From: Pisaster brevispinus
Taxonomy: Eukaryota; Echinodermata; Asteroidea; Forcipulatida; Asteriidae
DNA: 64,000 nt
Assembly: GCA_023634235.1 (NCBI GenBank)
Contig: JAMKCF010000012.1
Coordinates: forward strand, 443,501 to 507,500
Direction of reading: 5' to 3'
Shown in pieces: positions 24,400-36,900 of the stretch (position 1 is the stretch's first letter; each line of letters starts with the position of its first letter). The position numbers and the translations under genes are program-made. Below the pieces are notes generated by a model. That model was not told the DNA's origin, made no database searches, and saw only the letters and a list, made by a program, of their open reading frames with translations.

Positions 24400-27279
24400 A
24401 TGATGAGTCCAGAATCATACCCAGCATTGTTTCCTTTCTCATCACCAACTGTCTGGCATTCCAGCACCGGTCTACCACTCTCATACGGCCCTATGGTTCT
24501 CAGCCATGCCCGCTATATGTATCCTCTCTCAACATCATCAAAGAGACGTCACCCTCGCTGCACTGATGAAAAAAGAACATCTTCCTTCACCATTGATGCC
24601 ATCTTAGGTCTTCGGGAAGCAGAGGTGAAAACCTCCAAGGAGAAGCAGGATCTTGAAGATGAACTGGCTGACTTATCTCGTCAGACTCGTTTTGAGGGCG
24701 TTGGAAAGTTACCAAACCGGCGAAACACGACCGTGTTCTCGCCAAAGTTGCCAACCGGTCACATCACGTTTGTGCCCGGTTGCCACGCTCCTCTGTCTGG
24801 TGGTGAGGATCACACTGATCGGAGATCTCGCTTGAAGGGAGAGAATGTGAAAGAGAGCGCCTTCAAAGGAACTAATGAAGATTTCAAGTTCCTTGGTTCG
24901 TACGGAACAGTTGGAAGCTGCAGACAAGGAATTGGTAATTATGCTTTGGGAATCTTTGTAGGGTCGTTAAAATTGAAAAACAAAATTCACGGTAAAAAAA
25001 AAATACAACGCTTCTTTAGCGAAATTTTATTTGCAACAATGGTAAAGACATGTGTACAAGATTCTGTTTCAGAAGACCTAAGGAAAATAATTATATACTT
25101 TAACTATGCAGCATGCTGTTGGAATTTCTGTAAGGTTTTACGAGGTACCTGCCTGAAATAGGGCAAGTTGACCAATCAAACATAAATCATGGTGAACTAT
25201 GCTGGACTGAGTCTGTGAGCCGAGGACTAAGCCTTCCATTCCAGATTATTTCTTGACATGCGCCACATACTTTGTGCCGATGTTAGCTGAAAAAAATGTC
25301 GGCCCGTTTCAGTTTCAATTTAATGTTCAACTACTTGACACAACGAGTACCATTTCAAAACTTCTTAATAATGGTGCGTCGACCGTCGAGTGCAAAATAG
25401 AAGTTTACTTCTGCACCTGTGTTAAGATTTGCATGTTTGGTACAGCTGTGTTACACAGTCGCAATGAGATTGGTCAGATCTGTCCATCTTTAAGTCGACA
25501 TTAGTCAAGATAAATTGCCCCTGTCACTACCTCCCTCATAGTCCCTAGAGTTGGTACTTCATTAACTTTGTTAATTACAATTCAATGTGACTGAAGACTC
25601 CGCCCGGGCCACTTGGAGCTGTGTTGTCCTCTATTGATTATTAGACCGAAATAGATATATCAGTTCCAGCCTTAGCCTGTCATGTTGTGAATAAAGTTGT
25701 TTGTATTCAATTAAGTCCAAAGAATACATTGAAAGACTAGGGGATGGCAGCACATTAGGGAATCCTTTAAGATTTGAACCCCGTTATTCAAACTGTCCGC
25801 GTCACAAAAGACAGGTGCTAAGACTATCCCACGGGGGTCCAGAGGAGACACAGAACGCATCTACCCTTACGAGAAAGGCGTGAAATGTACTGACCATGTG
25901 GACAAAGTGTTTCCTCTTGGGCTATCGAATTAATCATTTTTATAGAAACAGTTTGGACAAGAAATCTGAAGAGCAAACAGTCGGACCTGGGGTAGTTTTA
26001 AAGATGGTTAAACCGAATTGAAGAGGTGGCAGATATCTTGATTGATTCTGTGTGTAATATTACAACAAGGTCGGCTTAGATCGAGGTGTTCTACGGTAAC
26101 CAACGAGTCTTTCCGCAAGCTGAAAAGAGCTTTATTTCAGACGAAAGAACTTCACCCAAAGTTACAAACAGGTTTTCTAACAGCCACAATCTTTTATTCT
26201 ATGAGCTTTTATAAAAGCTAATAATGCTACAACCAAGTCAAAACATCGATCGCAAATCATAAAATATCCAAATAAGACCATTATGTGGTTAATACTCAGT
26301 TTAATATCCCTGTTGAATGCATAGGTCGAGATGGGTCAGGATTGAAACGGGCAACTCAACTCAGTTGGACCGACGAAGCTATCCACGAACAGACCAAACC
26401 GAAAAGGGTCCGAACCATCTTCACGCAGGATCAGCTCGACCGTCTGGAGAATGAATTTTCCCGGCAGCAGTACATGGTCGGTACAGAAAGGTTATACCTG
26501 GCGTCACAGCTGGATCTGTCAGAGTCACAGGTAAGGGTTTGCATATGTGTTTTTATTTCATGAAGACGGTCGGAGCGTAATGATCGAAACGTCGAATTTT
26601 CAAACGATTCTCCGCAATCACATGCAACACAACAAACACACTATACAATGTTCCTATTGCTGATCAAAACTCCCTCAGTTAAATCCATGTTTGATCAAGT
26701 GTTACGTTTTGTTTCTCTCCCTTTTCACCGTTTTGACCTGGCCCCTGGCGATGAGGATCAAGTTAACGCTTAATATTTCTTGCTAATCAGTAGTGTCTTC
26801 TTTACTCCCATTCTCGTCATTTCCATTGTAACCAATGTCCCCATAAGCCTATCCACGCATGATCCTCACCCTTTGTGGCTTTGTTTATCACTCTTCACAT
26901 CAAGTTTTTAAGTCTCACAAAACCTGTCTTTTCTTCTAAGGTTAAAGTGTGGTTTCAGAACCGTCGAATCAAGTGGCGCAAGCAGAACCTGGAGCAACAA
27001 CAACATAAGTTGGCCAAGTATAGAGCCTTGAGGGACAAAGAAAGAAAAAGTCTCCAATGTGACGACGACGACCCAAAGGTGAACGATAGGTTTGACGAGG
27101 GTGACGTCACAGCTGATGCAAACATCACCGAAGAAAATTTTAGTCAAGACAAGGAAAGAAAAACTGCCACGAAAGGAAAACCTTTGTCAAGGAAAGAAGG
27201 CAGTTTCGATGATACAGCCACTGAACGAACCTCGTCCCCAAACTATCTCCTTCAAACCCATCATGAGTTAAGGGTGTGA
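24400..27279 (+). CDS. NOTO: Not-family homeobox transcription factor
   Basis: A DNA-binding regulator; vertebrate Not specifies notochord, and echinoderm Not acts in embryonic ectoderm and mesoderm patterning. Exons 24400-24934, 26325-26530 and 26941-27279 join in phases 1 and 0 to give 359 aa. The start chosen has a strong context (ACC before ATG) and begins [13 protein letters not shown]; an in-frame ATG at 24115 would add 95 residues of poorer character. An EH1 Groucho-binding motif, SFTIDAILG, lies at residues 62-70. The homeodomain spans about 204-263 ([20 protein letters not shown] start), with [10 protein letters not shown] and LSESQ before the intron and [15 protein letters not shown] after it. 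W48, Q50 and N51 are intact. [10 protein letters not shown] and the basic stretch after the domain favour Not over Emx or Vax. The tail is acidic then Lys-rich. AATAAA at 27431-27436 is the likely polyadenylation signal. Confidence 0.9.
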
Positions 27280-27430
27280 AGAGAGTCTTCTGTAATTATT
27301 AGTTAGTAGCTTTTGTTCCTATAAAATTTGAATTATACGGTTGTAGTTGAATGCACTCGTGGTTAAACATTTTATAATACAAATTACAAACACTTGTAAA
27401 TACTAATTTGTTTGTTTCATGTTCCTGTTG

Positions 27431-27436
27431 AATAAA
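27431..27436 (+). promoter_or_regulatory. Polyadenylation signal, Not gene
   Basis: AATAAA lies 152 bp after the stop codon. Confidence 0.5.
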
Positions 27437-28338
27437 AACCTCTAAAATGAATAAATCGTTTAAACAAAATGAGTTATCAAGCTATTAAGCTATTAACGCA
27501 CTCCGAAATTTCTGACTAGTTTTGTTTAACCCAGTTCCTACTTGTATGCAGTTTAACAAACAGCAAAATAATTATTTGTCTAGCATTGAGGAATCCAAAA
27601 TGAGAATATTTTTCGGTCGGCAGTACTTGGTTTTAATATCCGCCGTCGGGCCGTTTCCCGTGAGTTATCACATACTGAGTCTTTTAATTTTTACTTAATT
27701 GGGCAAATTTTTACCTTTTTGAAGGCAGCCAAAACATTGATCCAATTTTCATTACACCTACCAAACGGCTAATTATTTCTGCATACAAAACCGTGTGAAA
27801 ACGGCACCCTGCCCCGCCACATCTCCTAAGCAAATATTTGAAATATCGATCTCCTGGGATGATCGGCAGTGAAGGCAGACTTGCTTATAGTTGCATTGAT
27901 TTCATGGTCGCAGCTCATGTTGGTAAAGCCCAAAACATGATTGATTGCATTTTTATACAAATGTAGTAGAACAAAAGTTTATCAGCAAGGTTTAAACTAT
28001 TTACTGAAACTTTTGTGGAGTCAACATTTCATCAGTTTTAGAATTTACATTGTTTTCAATGTGGAATCTAGCGTGATTGCGCCTTTTAAACAAATACAAA
28101 ATATTGTGAATGAAACTAAATTTTACATAGCTTAGGGTTTTTATTTCTTATCTTAATTTATTAAATTCTACTTCCTTTTACGTTTCATGGATATAATTCT
28201 CGAATAATTATTTTGATTAATACACTTTTTGTGGAAGAAGATTTTTCAACGAGGTGTTTATTCCTTTCGAACAAGTGTCATTGATTGAAACAGTGTTGTT
28301 TTTGCCCCATCAATATTTTGTTGACACCTTATAGAGAG
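27437..28338. other. Intergenic, nothing recognised
   Basis: AT-rich sequence without coding character or a clear repeat. Confidence 0.5.
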
Positions 28339-28832
28339 AATGGAATTAGCTGATTGCAAACTGCTTTCCAACCAAAAAGCTCTATGGTATAAAACAGAAT
28401 TAGCTGATTACAAACTGCTTTCCAACCAAAACGGCTTAGGCCTATAGTTTAAAATAGAATTAGCTGATAGCAAACTGCTTACCAACCAAAGAGCTCTATG
28501 GTATAAAATAGAATTATAGCTGATTGCAAACTGCTTACTATTCCAAATGGCCTAGACCTATGGTATAAAATAGAATTACCTGATTGCAAACTGCTTACCA
28601 ACCAAAAGCTTCTATGGTATAAAATAGAATTACCTGATTGCAAACTGCTTACCAACCAAAAGGGCCTACAGTATAAAATAGAATTAGCTGATTGCAAACT
28701 GCTTACCAACCAAAAGGCTCTATGGTATAAAATAGAATTAGCTGATTGCAAACTGCTTACCAACCAAAAGGCTCTATGGTATAAAATAGAATTAGCTGAT
28801 TGCAAACTGCTTACCAACCAAAAAGGCTTATC
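28339..28832. repeat. 54-bp minisatellite, about nine copies
   Basis: The unit contains GAATTAGCTGATTGCAAACT, then GCTTACCAACCAAAAGGCTC and TATGGTATAAAATA. The 3'-most copies are nearly identical and the 5' copies more diverged. As 54 is a multiple of three, the minus strand stays open and gives an 18-residue peptide repeat (SSLQSANSILYHRAFWLV); this is not evidence of coding. On the minus strand each unit carries TTGGTAAGCAG, a 5' splice-site look-alike. Confidence 0.9.
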
Positions 28833-30980
28833 AGTGCAAACAAGTGGTTAATAGCCTGAACTTTCGACCCACAGTCTTAGAGAAAGGCAATGGCTCGAAA
28901 CGCCAGGCCATTAACTGTTTCGCACGTTGCATTTGTCTGATTAATTTAATCACACAGAGGGAGCACCAGGTTTAATAATTAGGGAGGGAGGGGCGGACGG
29001 GGGCTTTGTACTTTACCAATTAATTACAAGGTAGAGTTGATTTACTGAACCATACAATAATCCATTTCCAAGGTAATCGTCTGGAATATGAACAGTACCT
29101 TCGTGAGCGTGCATCTAACCGAGCATTCACAAACAAATAGTAGAAAGAATTGCGTGCAGAATTCCATTTATTACCGGTATACGATTGGGTAGACTGGTTT
29201 GAATCAAAGTTTTATTTTGTTGCCTTGGGATTTTATACAGTACTGATAGATAACCAGCAGTCAATATTTGTTGATGTAATTATGTTGTATTTTTTATTTT
29301 TTTGTTTTATTTTTTGGGGGAGGGGGTGGCTTGAATGCAGTTTTGGGGGTTCGGGTCATATTTGATAGAAAGTTAAATTCTCTTGGCTACGTCGAGGCGA
29401 TATTAATGAAAGAGAAAAATAAAATTGTGATGTTATCTCCTTAAAACTCCTCCCCACATTATTCTCTAGTGATCAGCTTCTCACAAAAACCCATCAACCA
29501 ACTACACTCCGGGGATCTTCTCGTCACTTTCTCAGGGCACAACTCTATCACTTCTTCCCCATTTAGACTCGCTCCTAATTCACAGAGTGTACCCACCCTT
29601 CATAGGGCGATCAGGTGCTTTTGGCTATACAAAGAGTTTTGCTTTTACATGGTTGGAAAGATGTTTTAAAAGTAAAATGCAATGATCCACACAAATACGC
29701 CTCAAAATTGTGTGGTTTTCCTTTTGCTTCGTAAAATAACACGGGCCGCCATTTTGTGGAGTCAAAAACTTGGTTAAACAAAATGGCGGACCGTGTTCAC
29801 GAAGTAAAAAGGCAAACTTTCCGATACATGTGTGGATCATATTGTAATTTTAAAACAACTCACCACCATAGGCCCTTTCATTTCATAACAAACACTTAGT
29901 CCAAAGCGCACAATCCATGGCAACGTGTCATTTCAGGACGCCCAGGAGTCCTGTTAGGGCTTCTTCAAATCCTCTAAACCCAAGTTCGTATCTACAAGTT
30001 CACAAACAATGAAACTGAAAGGGAATAAAATAAGTGAAAATCACAACTAAAAGGGCCATTGTCGTCATGATCAGAGCGGGCTGTACGAGTTATGAACTGT
30101 AACCTCTGCACGCGCACGCATGCGCGCCCTCCATAATAGATGATGGGGGGGCGTGCAGTTACTAGCAGAGCTGTGGGGGGGTAGGAGAGAGGCAACATGG
30201 AGAGACCGTGTTTTTTTTTTTTTTTTTTTTTTTTTGGTCACGATCACGTGGTTGCTTGACGCCATTATTTTTCGGTCCAAATGCAGCGCAATCCAATGTG
30301 CAGTCTAGTCTGGCACCCTTTATGTGCACGTGTGTGGTTTGTGGGATCTTTTTGGGGGGGTGTGGTGAAAATGGCTTTAGTATGCATGTTGTTGCAACTC
30401 TCTTTAAAGACCGACGGCTCTGGTCGGGGTGAAAGTTCATAATTCCATGTGTAGCCTGGGATTGCTCTGATCATGCTCGTTTATCATTACAGCCTTTTGT
30501 TTAAGGTATAATGTTGAGCCCTGTGCTGTGTGATTAGCGCTGAGATTGTGGTGTTCTGTTGAATTAAAGTTTTCGCCCGCGGTAACTTTTTTACTTTTTC
30601 AAGTTCGGATGATGAGAATGATGAGGCGACATGAATTTTTGGATGCAGGGAATGGTTTAAGGAAACGCAATACCGCCCTCACTCGGTAAAGAAACGTTTT
30701 TTATATTTGCATAACAGTAGCGTAGCAACGGTAACAATGAACCGCCGCGCTGTGTCATAGTTGAACTTCAAAATGTACCCAAAAATACCTACAATTTTAC
30801 ATCAAACACAAAAAGGTCGCCCAATATGCTCACAGTATTTTTATCTCAATTTGTTCGTTAGCTTTTGAATTATAAAATTGTTTTGAATTTTCTACAAACA
30901 GTTTCCCGTCCATAAAGATTGGCGGATGAATTAAGTAGTGTTAGTAATTTGTAGTTCCGGCTGTAAACATTGTGACCAAA
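28833..30980. other. Intergenic, upstream of FAM184A
   Basis: It contains a hairpin element (29676-29846), a poly-T run near 30210-30235 and a G-rich stretch near 30351. CpG and GC content rise between 30540 and 30980, consistent with a promoter for the coiled-coil gene. No other gene is seen. Confidence 0.4.
29676..29846. mobile_element. Long-hairpin inverted-repeat element
   Basis: Arms of roughly 75 bp: the left has ATGATCCACACA, then CCTTTTGCTTCG, then ACACGGGCCGCCATTTTGT. The right has the inverse, ACAAAATGGCGGACCGTGTT, CGAAGTAAAAAGG and TGTGTGGATCAT. The loop is short and there is no coding content. Confidence 0.7.
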
Positions 30981-33900
30981 ATGGCGACGAAGATGTCATT
31001 CGGGAATTTGTTTCATGGTAAACTCGGCGCAAGCGGAGCTGCCAGTGGGCAGGTTAGCGCCGAGGTGACGCCAGAATTGCATCTTAAGATGTCAAAGAAG
31101 ATTGCACAACTCACAAAGGTTAGTGCCATCGTTACTAAATACGTTTTTTCGTGTAAATGTTGGTAAATCTTTATTGCAAAAACATTGGCATCTCACACCT
31201 ACCTTAGTAATAGTACCTACCTACCATGTAATTACGAAGGGGAATTCGTGTATTTCCGACAGTAACTTCTACGTTACGTAGGATGGAATGAAAATTTCCC
31301 CACACTACTATTTATACTAGTGCGGCATTATATGCCATAGTACTACTAATTAAGCACGTTTCTCGAACAGAATAAAACATGTTGACTAACCTGTGAAAAG
31401 TGTTCGGTTATTATTGTTGTTGAAGTATTACTTTCCACTTCTACAAAAAAATACATTGTTGTTTTTCTGACTCTGAAATACGATGAACTCTCAGAAAGTG
31501 AAAGTGAGCATGGCTGCATAGCACCCAGAGTTTTTCCTAGTCCTAGAACTTTGAGGTTTGTTTGCTATCCTCTCTATGACCATGAACCTCATTTTTCATG
31601 GGTTATCATGTCCAAAATTATATTTGAAACTTCTACTTACCAAATTCTATACTGAAACTGTTATGTACCTACAGTTGTTTTTGTAATTAACGTGATTAAT
31701 GACAACATTGACATATATATGTCAGGTTCAACATTGAATAAACTGTTAAAAGAATGCAGTACCACCACAAATAGTTAGCTTCAGTAACTCTGATTACTCA
31801 GCAGTGTCAAGGAGGGTACAAAATCTAGTGTGATAAATAATGACATAAACAGTCCTTAAAAAGTTGTTAATAAATGTATCAACTTGACAAGAAAGCAAAC
31901 AAAGAGTTGTTATACCAGTATTTGACCTGCTGATCCCACTCTTTTTTTATTTGCAATAAGTTACACAATAAGTTACACAAAAGTATGATTGATTGAAGGG
32001 TACAAATTAGCTTTGCTTCAAGTTTGCTCGACTCATTATTTCAGTGCCTGTGAGAATTATTTATTTGCTGTGAGTCAAAAATAGTATATTTATTTGTTGA
32101 TTTTGTAACTTTCCTTTATCCATTTAATGTGATTTCTCTGTGTTTAGGTTATCTATGCATTGAACACTAAGAACGATGAACATGAAGCTGTTGTCAATAG
32201 TCTGAAAGAAGCTCATGAACAGGAACTTCAACAGCTGATTCTACAAACCAAAGATAAGATCGCTTCCTACCAGAGTCGCATTGGCCAAGAAGCAGAACTT
32301 CGTCAAAGAATATTCTCTTTGGAAACATCACTGAGAGAACATGAAAGTCACAAACAGAATGCAATAGTAGAATTCACTGATTTCAAACGTCAAGCAGAAC
32401 AGAGAGAATCAAACCTTAAAGCAGACCATTCTCAAACTGTACTTGGTTTATCACAAGATCTCCTCGCAATCAAGAGGAACTTTGAAGACAAATTGAAGCA
32501 ATTTGAAGACTCAAGACGAAGAACTGAATTAGAGCGGATTAATACCATTTCAGAGCTGCGCAAAACACATGCAACTGAGGTGGATGAATTGAAACAACGC
32601 TTAGAATCTGAGCAGTCTGGTCTTACTAAAGAAAGACATGAACTTGTTGATCAGTATGAGGCAAACATTAAGAAACTTCAAGAGGAATTTGATGAGCTTC
32701 AAAAGGAAAAGAAACAATCTTCCGAAGACTATGAGGCTAAATTGAGCAAAGCTCAAGCTTTCTATGAAAGAGAACTTGCAGCCTTACGAGATGGTGAACT
32801 GCGTAAGAATGCTGAAGATTGGAGAGAGAAAGAAGCAGTTCTTAGAAGACAATATTCTGAGAAACAACATGAATTAGAGAATCAGATTGAAGGTTTGTCC
32901 ATGCAACTTGCTGTCTGTGAGGAGGATTTGGTCTTGTTTAAGGATAAATTATTGAAGGCACAAAATGAGCTCAAATCCAAGGAGAGTGATTCCAGCAGTT
33001 ATAGCCAACAGGTAACTATTCTTCTTTCATTCCAAGTGTACTACTCATTAACTTCAAATATCAAGTAATAAACCACAAGGAATAATAGTTTTAAATAGTT
33101 TGGGGTTGGACAAAGAAAAAAATGACTAGAGTGGGGTTTGATATGCAAACAAAGATATTGACAAAATAGGGAGACTGCTAACATTAGGGCTAGATAGCTC
33201 AGTTGGTAGAGCACGTTAATCTAGAGGTCGCCGGTTCAAATCCCTCTCTAATAAATTTTTTCTTGTGTAACACAAAATTATTTATTTGTTTTTTCAGATT
33301 TAATCTGTATTCAGTATATCATCTTTTTAAAAATCAAAATCAACTATTTCTATTTCAGATCCTTAAAAATAATTTCATTGAAAGCACCATTAAAAGTTTC
33401 CATATACCTACCAGGAACAGTCCAACATCTGTAACAGTAGCCAAAAATGGTTGTTTAATATGTACAAGCAATAAGCCCACAGATTTGAGCTTATTTCTGC
33501 ACACAGTTAAGATCCATAGTAGCAGAGAGAGACTTAAAAGCTAGCTCAAAGCAACCTTTTGTGTTCAGAGTGGTATTTGGAACTTCTTATGTGTCAACAA
33601 AGGAAGTGATTAGAAAAGCTATCCTCCTCTGCATAAGCTGCTAACATCGAGTGTCCTTGATTGACTGTTCTCTAAAGAATGCTTCTTACTGCACAAATTC
33701 TTCAGGAAAGATTTGCTTTTAGAGAAACAGATAGGGGCCTATCAAATCAAATTGTCTCATATGTTTTTCATCTATTTTAAGCCTGATAAGGAGTGGAATC
33801 CATGAAGTGTTACTGGGACTTACTGTTTACTTTTTAGTCTATGCACACATTTATTCTAATACTGTATTAAATTCCGTCGTCCATGGTTCCAATAAGAGTA

Positions 33901-36900
33901 TTAGACTCACTCTGGATACATTATTTCTAGTGATTTATCTTTTATAACATTTGTATAAGGTAATGGCAGCCTCGGAGGCCATCGCCTAACCCTTTGTTGT
34001 GTGGAGGACCCTTCAGAATGTTCCCTGCTGACATTTTTTAAAAACGAAAATGTGCTTTCAAAAATATCAGGCTAGATGTACCTGCTGTTTTGCAAACTTC
34101 TAGCTTGTTATAACCCTCTGCCCTGAATAATATGGCAAGCTGGCACCATGGGGCTGGCAGCTACTGTACATAATAAACATCTAAATAATCCTGTCAGTGT
34201 CTAATCCCATAGAAGACAGCTTTAAGATTGTCCCAGTATAGTAGTACATGTATTAAGATGGAGCCAAAGGAATGATTAGCATATGGGGCAGATAATAGCT
34301 GTAGAAATGGCAGGAGCAATCTCAACAAGGGACTTCATATCAAGGCTGTGATTCCAGACACTTGACAGTCTTTTGTGATAAGGCAGTAAAGTGGTGCATA
34401 GTCATTCACATTGAAGAGAGTAAATAACACTCAGTAAATGGTTTGCTGCTGAAGGAAACTTAGCTCAGTAGACATAACTGACAATGTTCCTGTAGCAACC
34501 TGCCACACCCCCATCATTCCAGAGAGTAGATAGTGTGTAGTGTGCTTGTGATTTTTAGAGAAGAAAATTTAACTGGCGGTTTTTAATTGACATTATATAT
34601 AAACAATTTTTGTTTAAAGTTTGCAAGTGAATATCCTGCAAGAATCGTCAAAGATAACATTCAAATGTCCTACATATAACAATAAAAATAATAACAGACA
34701 TTTATATTGCGCAATACCTATTTGAATATATACTCTACTGCGCATTACAACAATATAGTTTTACAATTATAGTTTTACTTTTGAGATGGTAAAAAAAAGT
34801 ATTTAAAAATAAAACACTCTTTGAAACAATCTTAAATGAGTTTCTCTTTGATTTCCTGTAGACAGGATCATCTAAATAGCCAAAACACACATATATCAAA
34901 AGTTCTACACACTGCATTTGATGCAGTGTGATAGTTTGTTTTGTTTAAAATGTATCTGACATTTTTAGTAGACTGTGAACCCATTATAGAAGAAAAGAAT
35001 TAACCCCAACTACCTCTTCAGGAATTGATTAATTAGTGTATTATAATGTCAGATGTGATGATAGCTGACAATAACTGTGTGCACATCATCAGTGTGTGAA
35101 CCTACTCAGCTCAAATAGTCATGATCAGACTGGACCTAAAAAACTCAATTATTATATTAAAAAAAACAATTAATATACATTTTACTTTGTAAATTATGTG
35201 TTTTCTGGGAAAGGTGACTTGAAAATAAAATCTAATGTGTGAACAAAACAAGATCCCTTTCAAGCTGACAGGGCTTCACAACACTACTTGAACCTTTTGA
35301 TTGGATTTTGTATGGAGCTATCAGTAGAGGTATGGAAGGTTTGAATGCAAACTATGATACGCACTAAGAAAATAATGAAACTGTGCAGAAATAATAAACT
35401 GTAAGTGAACTCTTAAACCTTATGATAACAGAATGGTGAAATCCTAGAGGCACTCTGAAATGTAGTGTATTATTCTTGCTTCACTGATTGATAGTGAAAA
35501 TATAAACATAGAGACAGCATGGAATACTCAAAGAAAAACAAATGATGTATGTGAAATCAAATATTTCTGTGCAATGTGTGTATGGGGTCTTTTCTTGTTG
35601 ATAATTCTAGTCCTTTTTGTTCTATCATAAAATTTCATTTTCCTCTTTATTTACATAAAAAGTCATGAAGGCATTTAATTTATTTCTTGAACTTGCATTT
35701 TTTGCACTTCATTTCTTTTTCTGCAATCATTTTAAAAAGTCTGCTTTTAAAAAGTTAACATGTACCAAATGTTACCAACATAAATTGTTGAAAGAAGTGT
35801 TTTGATGTAATGAAGCGGTAATCGGATTTTCAATGATATGAAACAAAATATCAAAAACTTGTTTTATTAAGTTATTATTTTGATGCGGAAAGTTCAGACT
35901 GCACTTTGTCTTTTGGTAAGTTCTTGATATTGAAATGACTTTTCTTGCCTATACTACAGCTTCTTGAGGCAAAGCAGGATGCATCTCAAGCGATGACCAG
36001 ACTGAAGCAGATTCAAGGAGAACTCGCAGCATCTAGAGAAAGATGCCAAGACCAGGCTAATGATCTTGTCAAAAAATCAAGTAAGTTATAATGGTCTCAA
36101 GGATTGTTAGTTGTCTCCTACGTGTACTCAAACTGCTCCTGTCTTAAATGTTTGATTCAACCCCAAATAAATAGCTATTCACAAGTGTAAATTTAACAAA
36201 CTTGTTATGAAAACTTCTTGATAGACTCGTCTTAAATCCTCCACAGTCCAACTCATTTGTTTCTCTGCATTTGATGGATTCCTGAGGCAAACTAACCTTG
36301 AGAAAACATTTCAATCTTGTCAGACTCCACAAGTCTGAATGCTGAGTGACTATTGTTAAATATTGAAGCATTTGATCCAAAAGGTTTCATTGTTTGACAT
36401 GAGTCTCTGATGTTTTTACAACAGGCCAGATTGGTACCCTGGAAGCAACCAGAGTGAGTAATGAATCAACGATGAACGACCTTCGTGCATCTCTTGCCAA
36501 ACTAGAAGACAAAATTCAATGGATGGAGAAGGAAAGACAAAGTCTTGAAAGCAGCAAGAAAAATCTTACTCAGGAGCAAAATAGTCAGCTTCGATCTCTG
36601 GAAAAGGTACATGTGTGAGCATGGTTGGTATGAATGGCCAGCAAGAAAGGAAACTGATTTTATTTAAAAAACAAATGAAACTGCAGAATTTTAATTTTCA
36701 GAATGGCACTGAAGAAATGAGTATTTGGCTTGCCCAACTAGGTTGACAACAATGTTCTGTAAAAGCTTTGCAAAGGGTGTTCAGAAATGTTGAAGGGTAA
36801 TTAAGTTGTGTCAAATGTTTTGATATTTCTCAAGGCTCTGGATGAGTTATCAATCGAGAAACAAACCATGAAGGAGAAATATGAGAAGGAACTTGCACTT

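Noticed and set aside
25735..25850. Possible minus-strand tRNA-like sequence in Not intron 1
   Set aside because: A B-box-like GGTTCAAATC is present, but the A box is poor and there is no shared SINE body.
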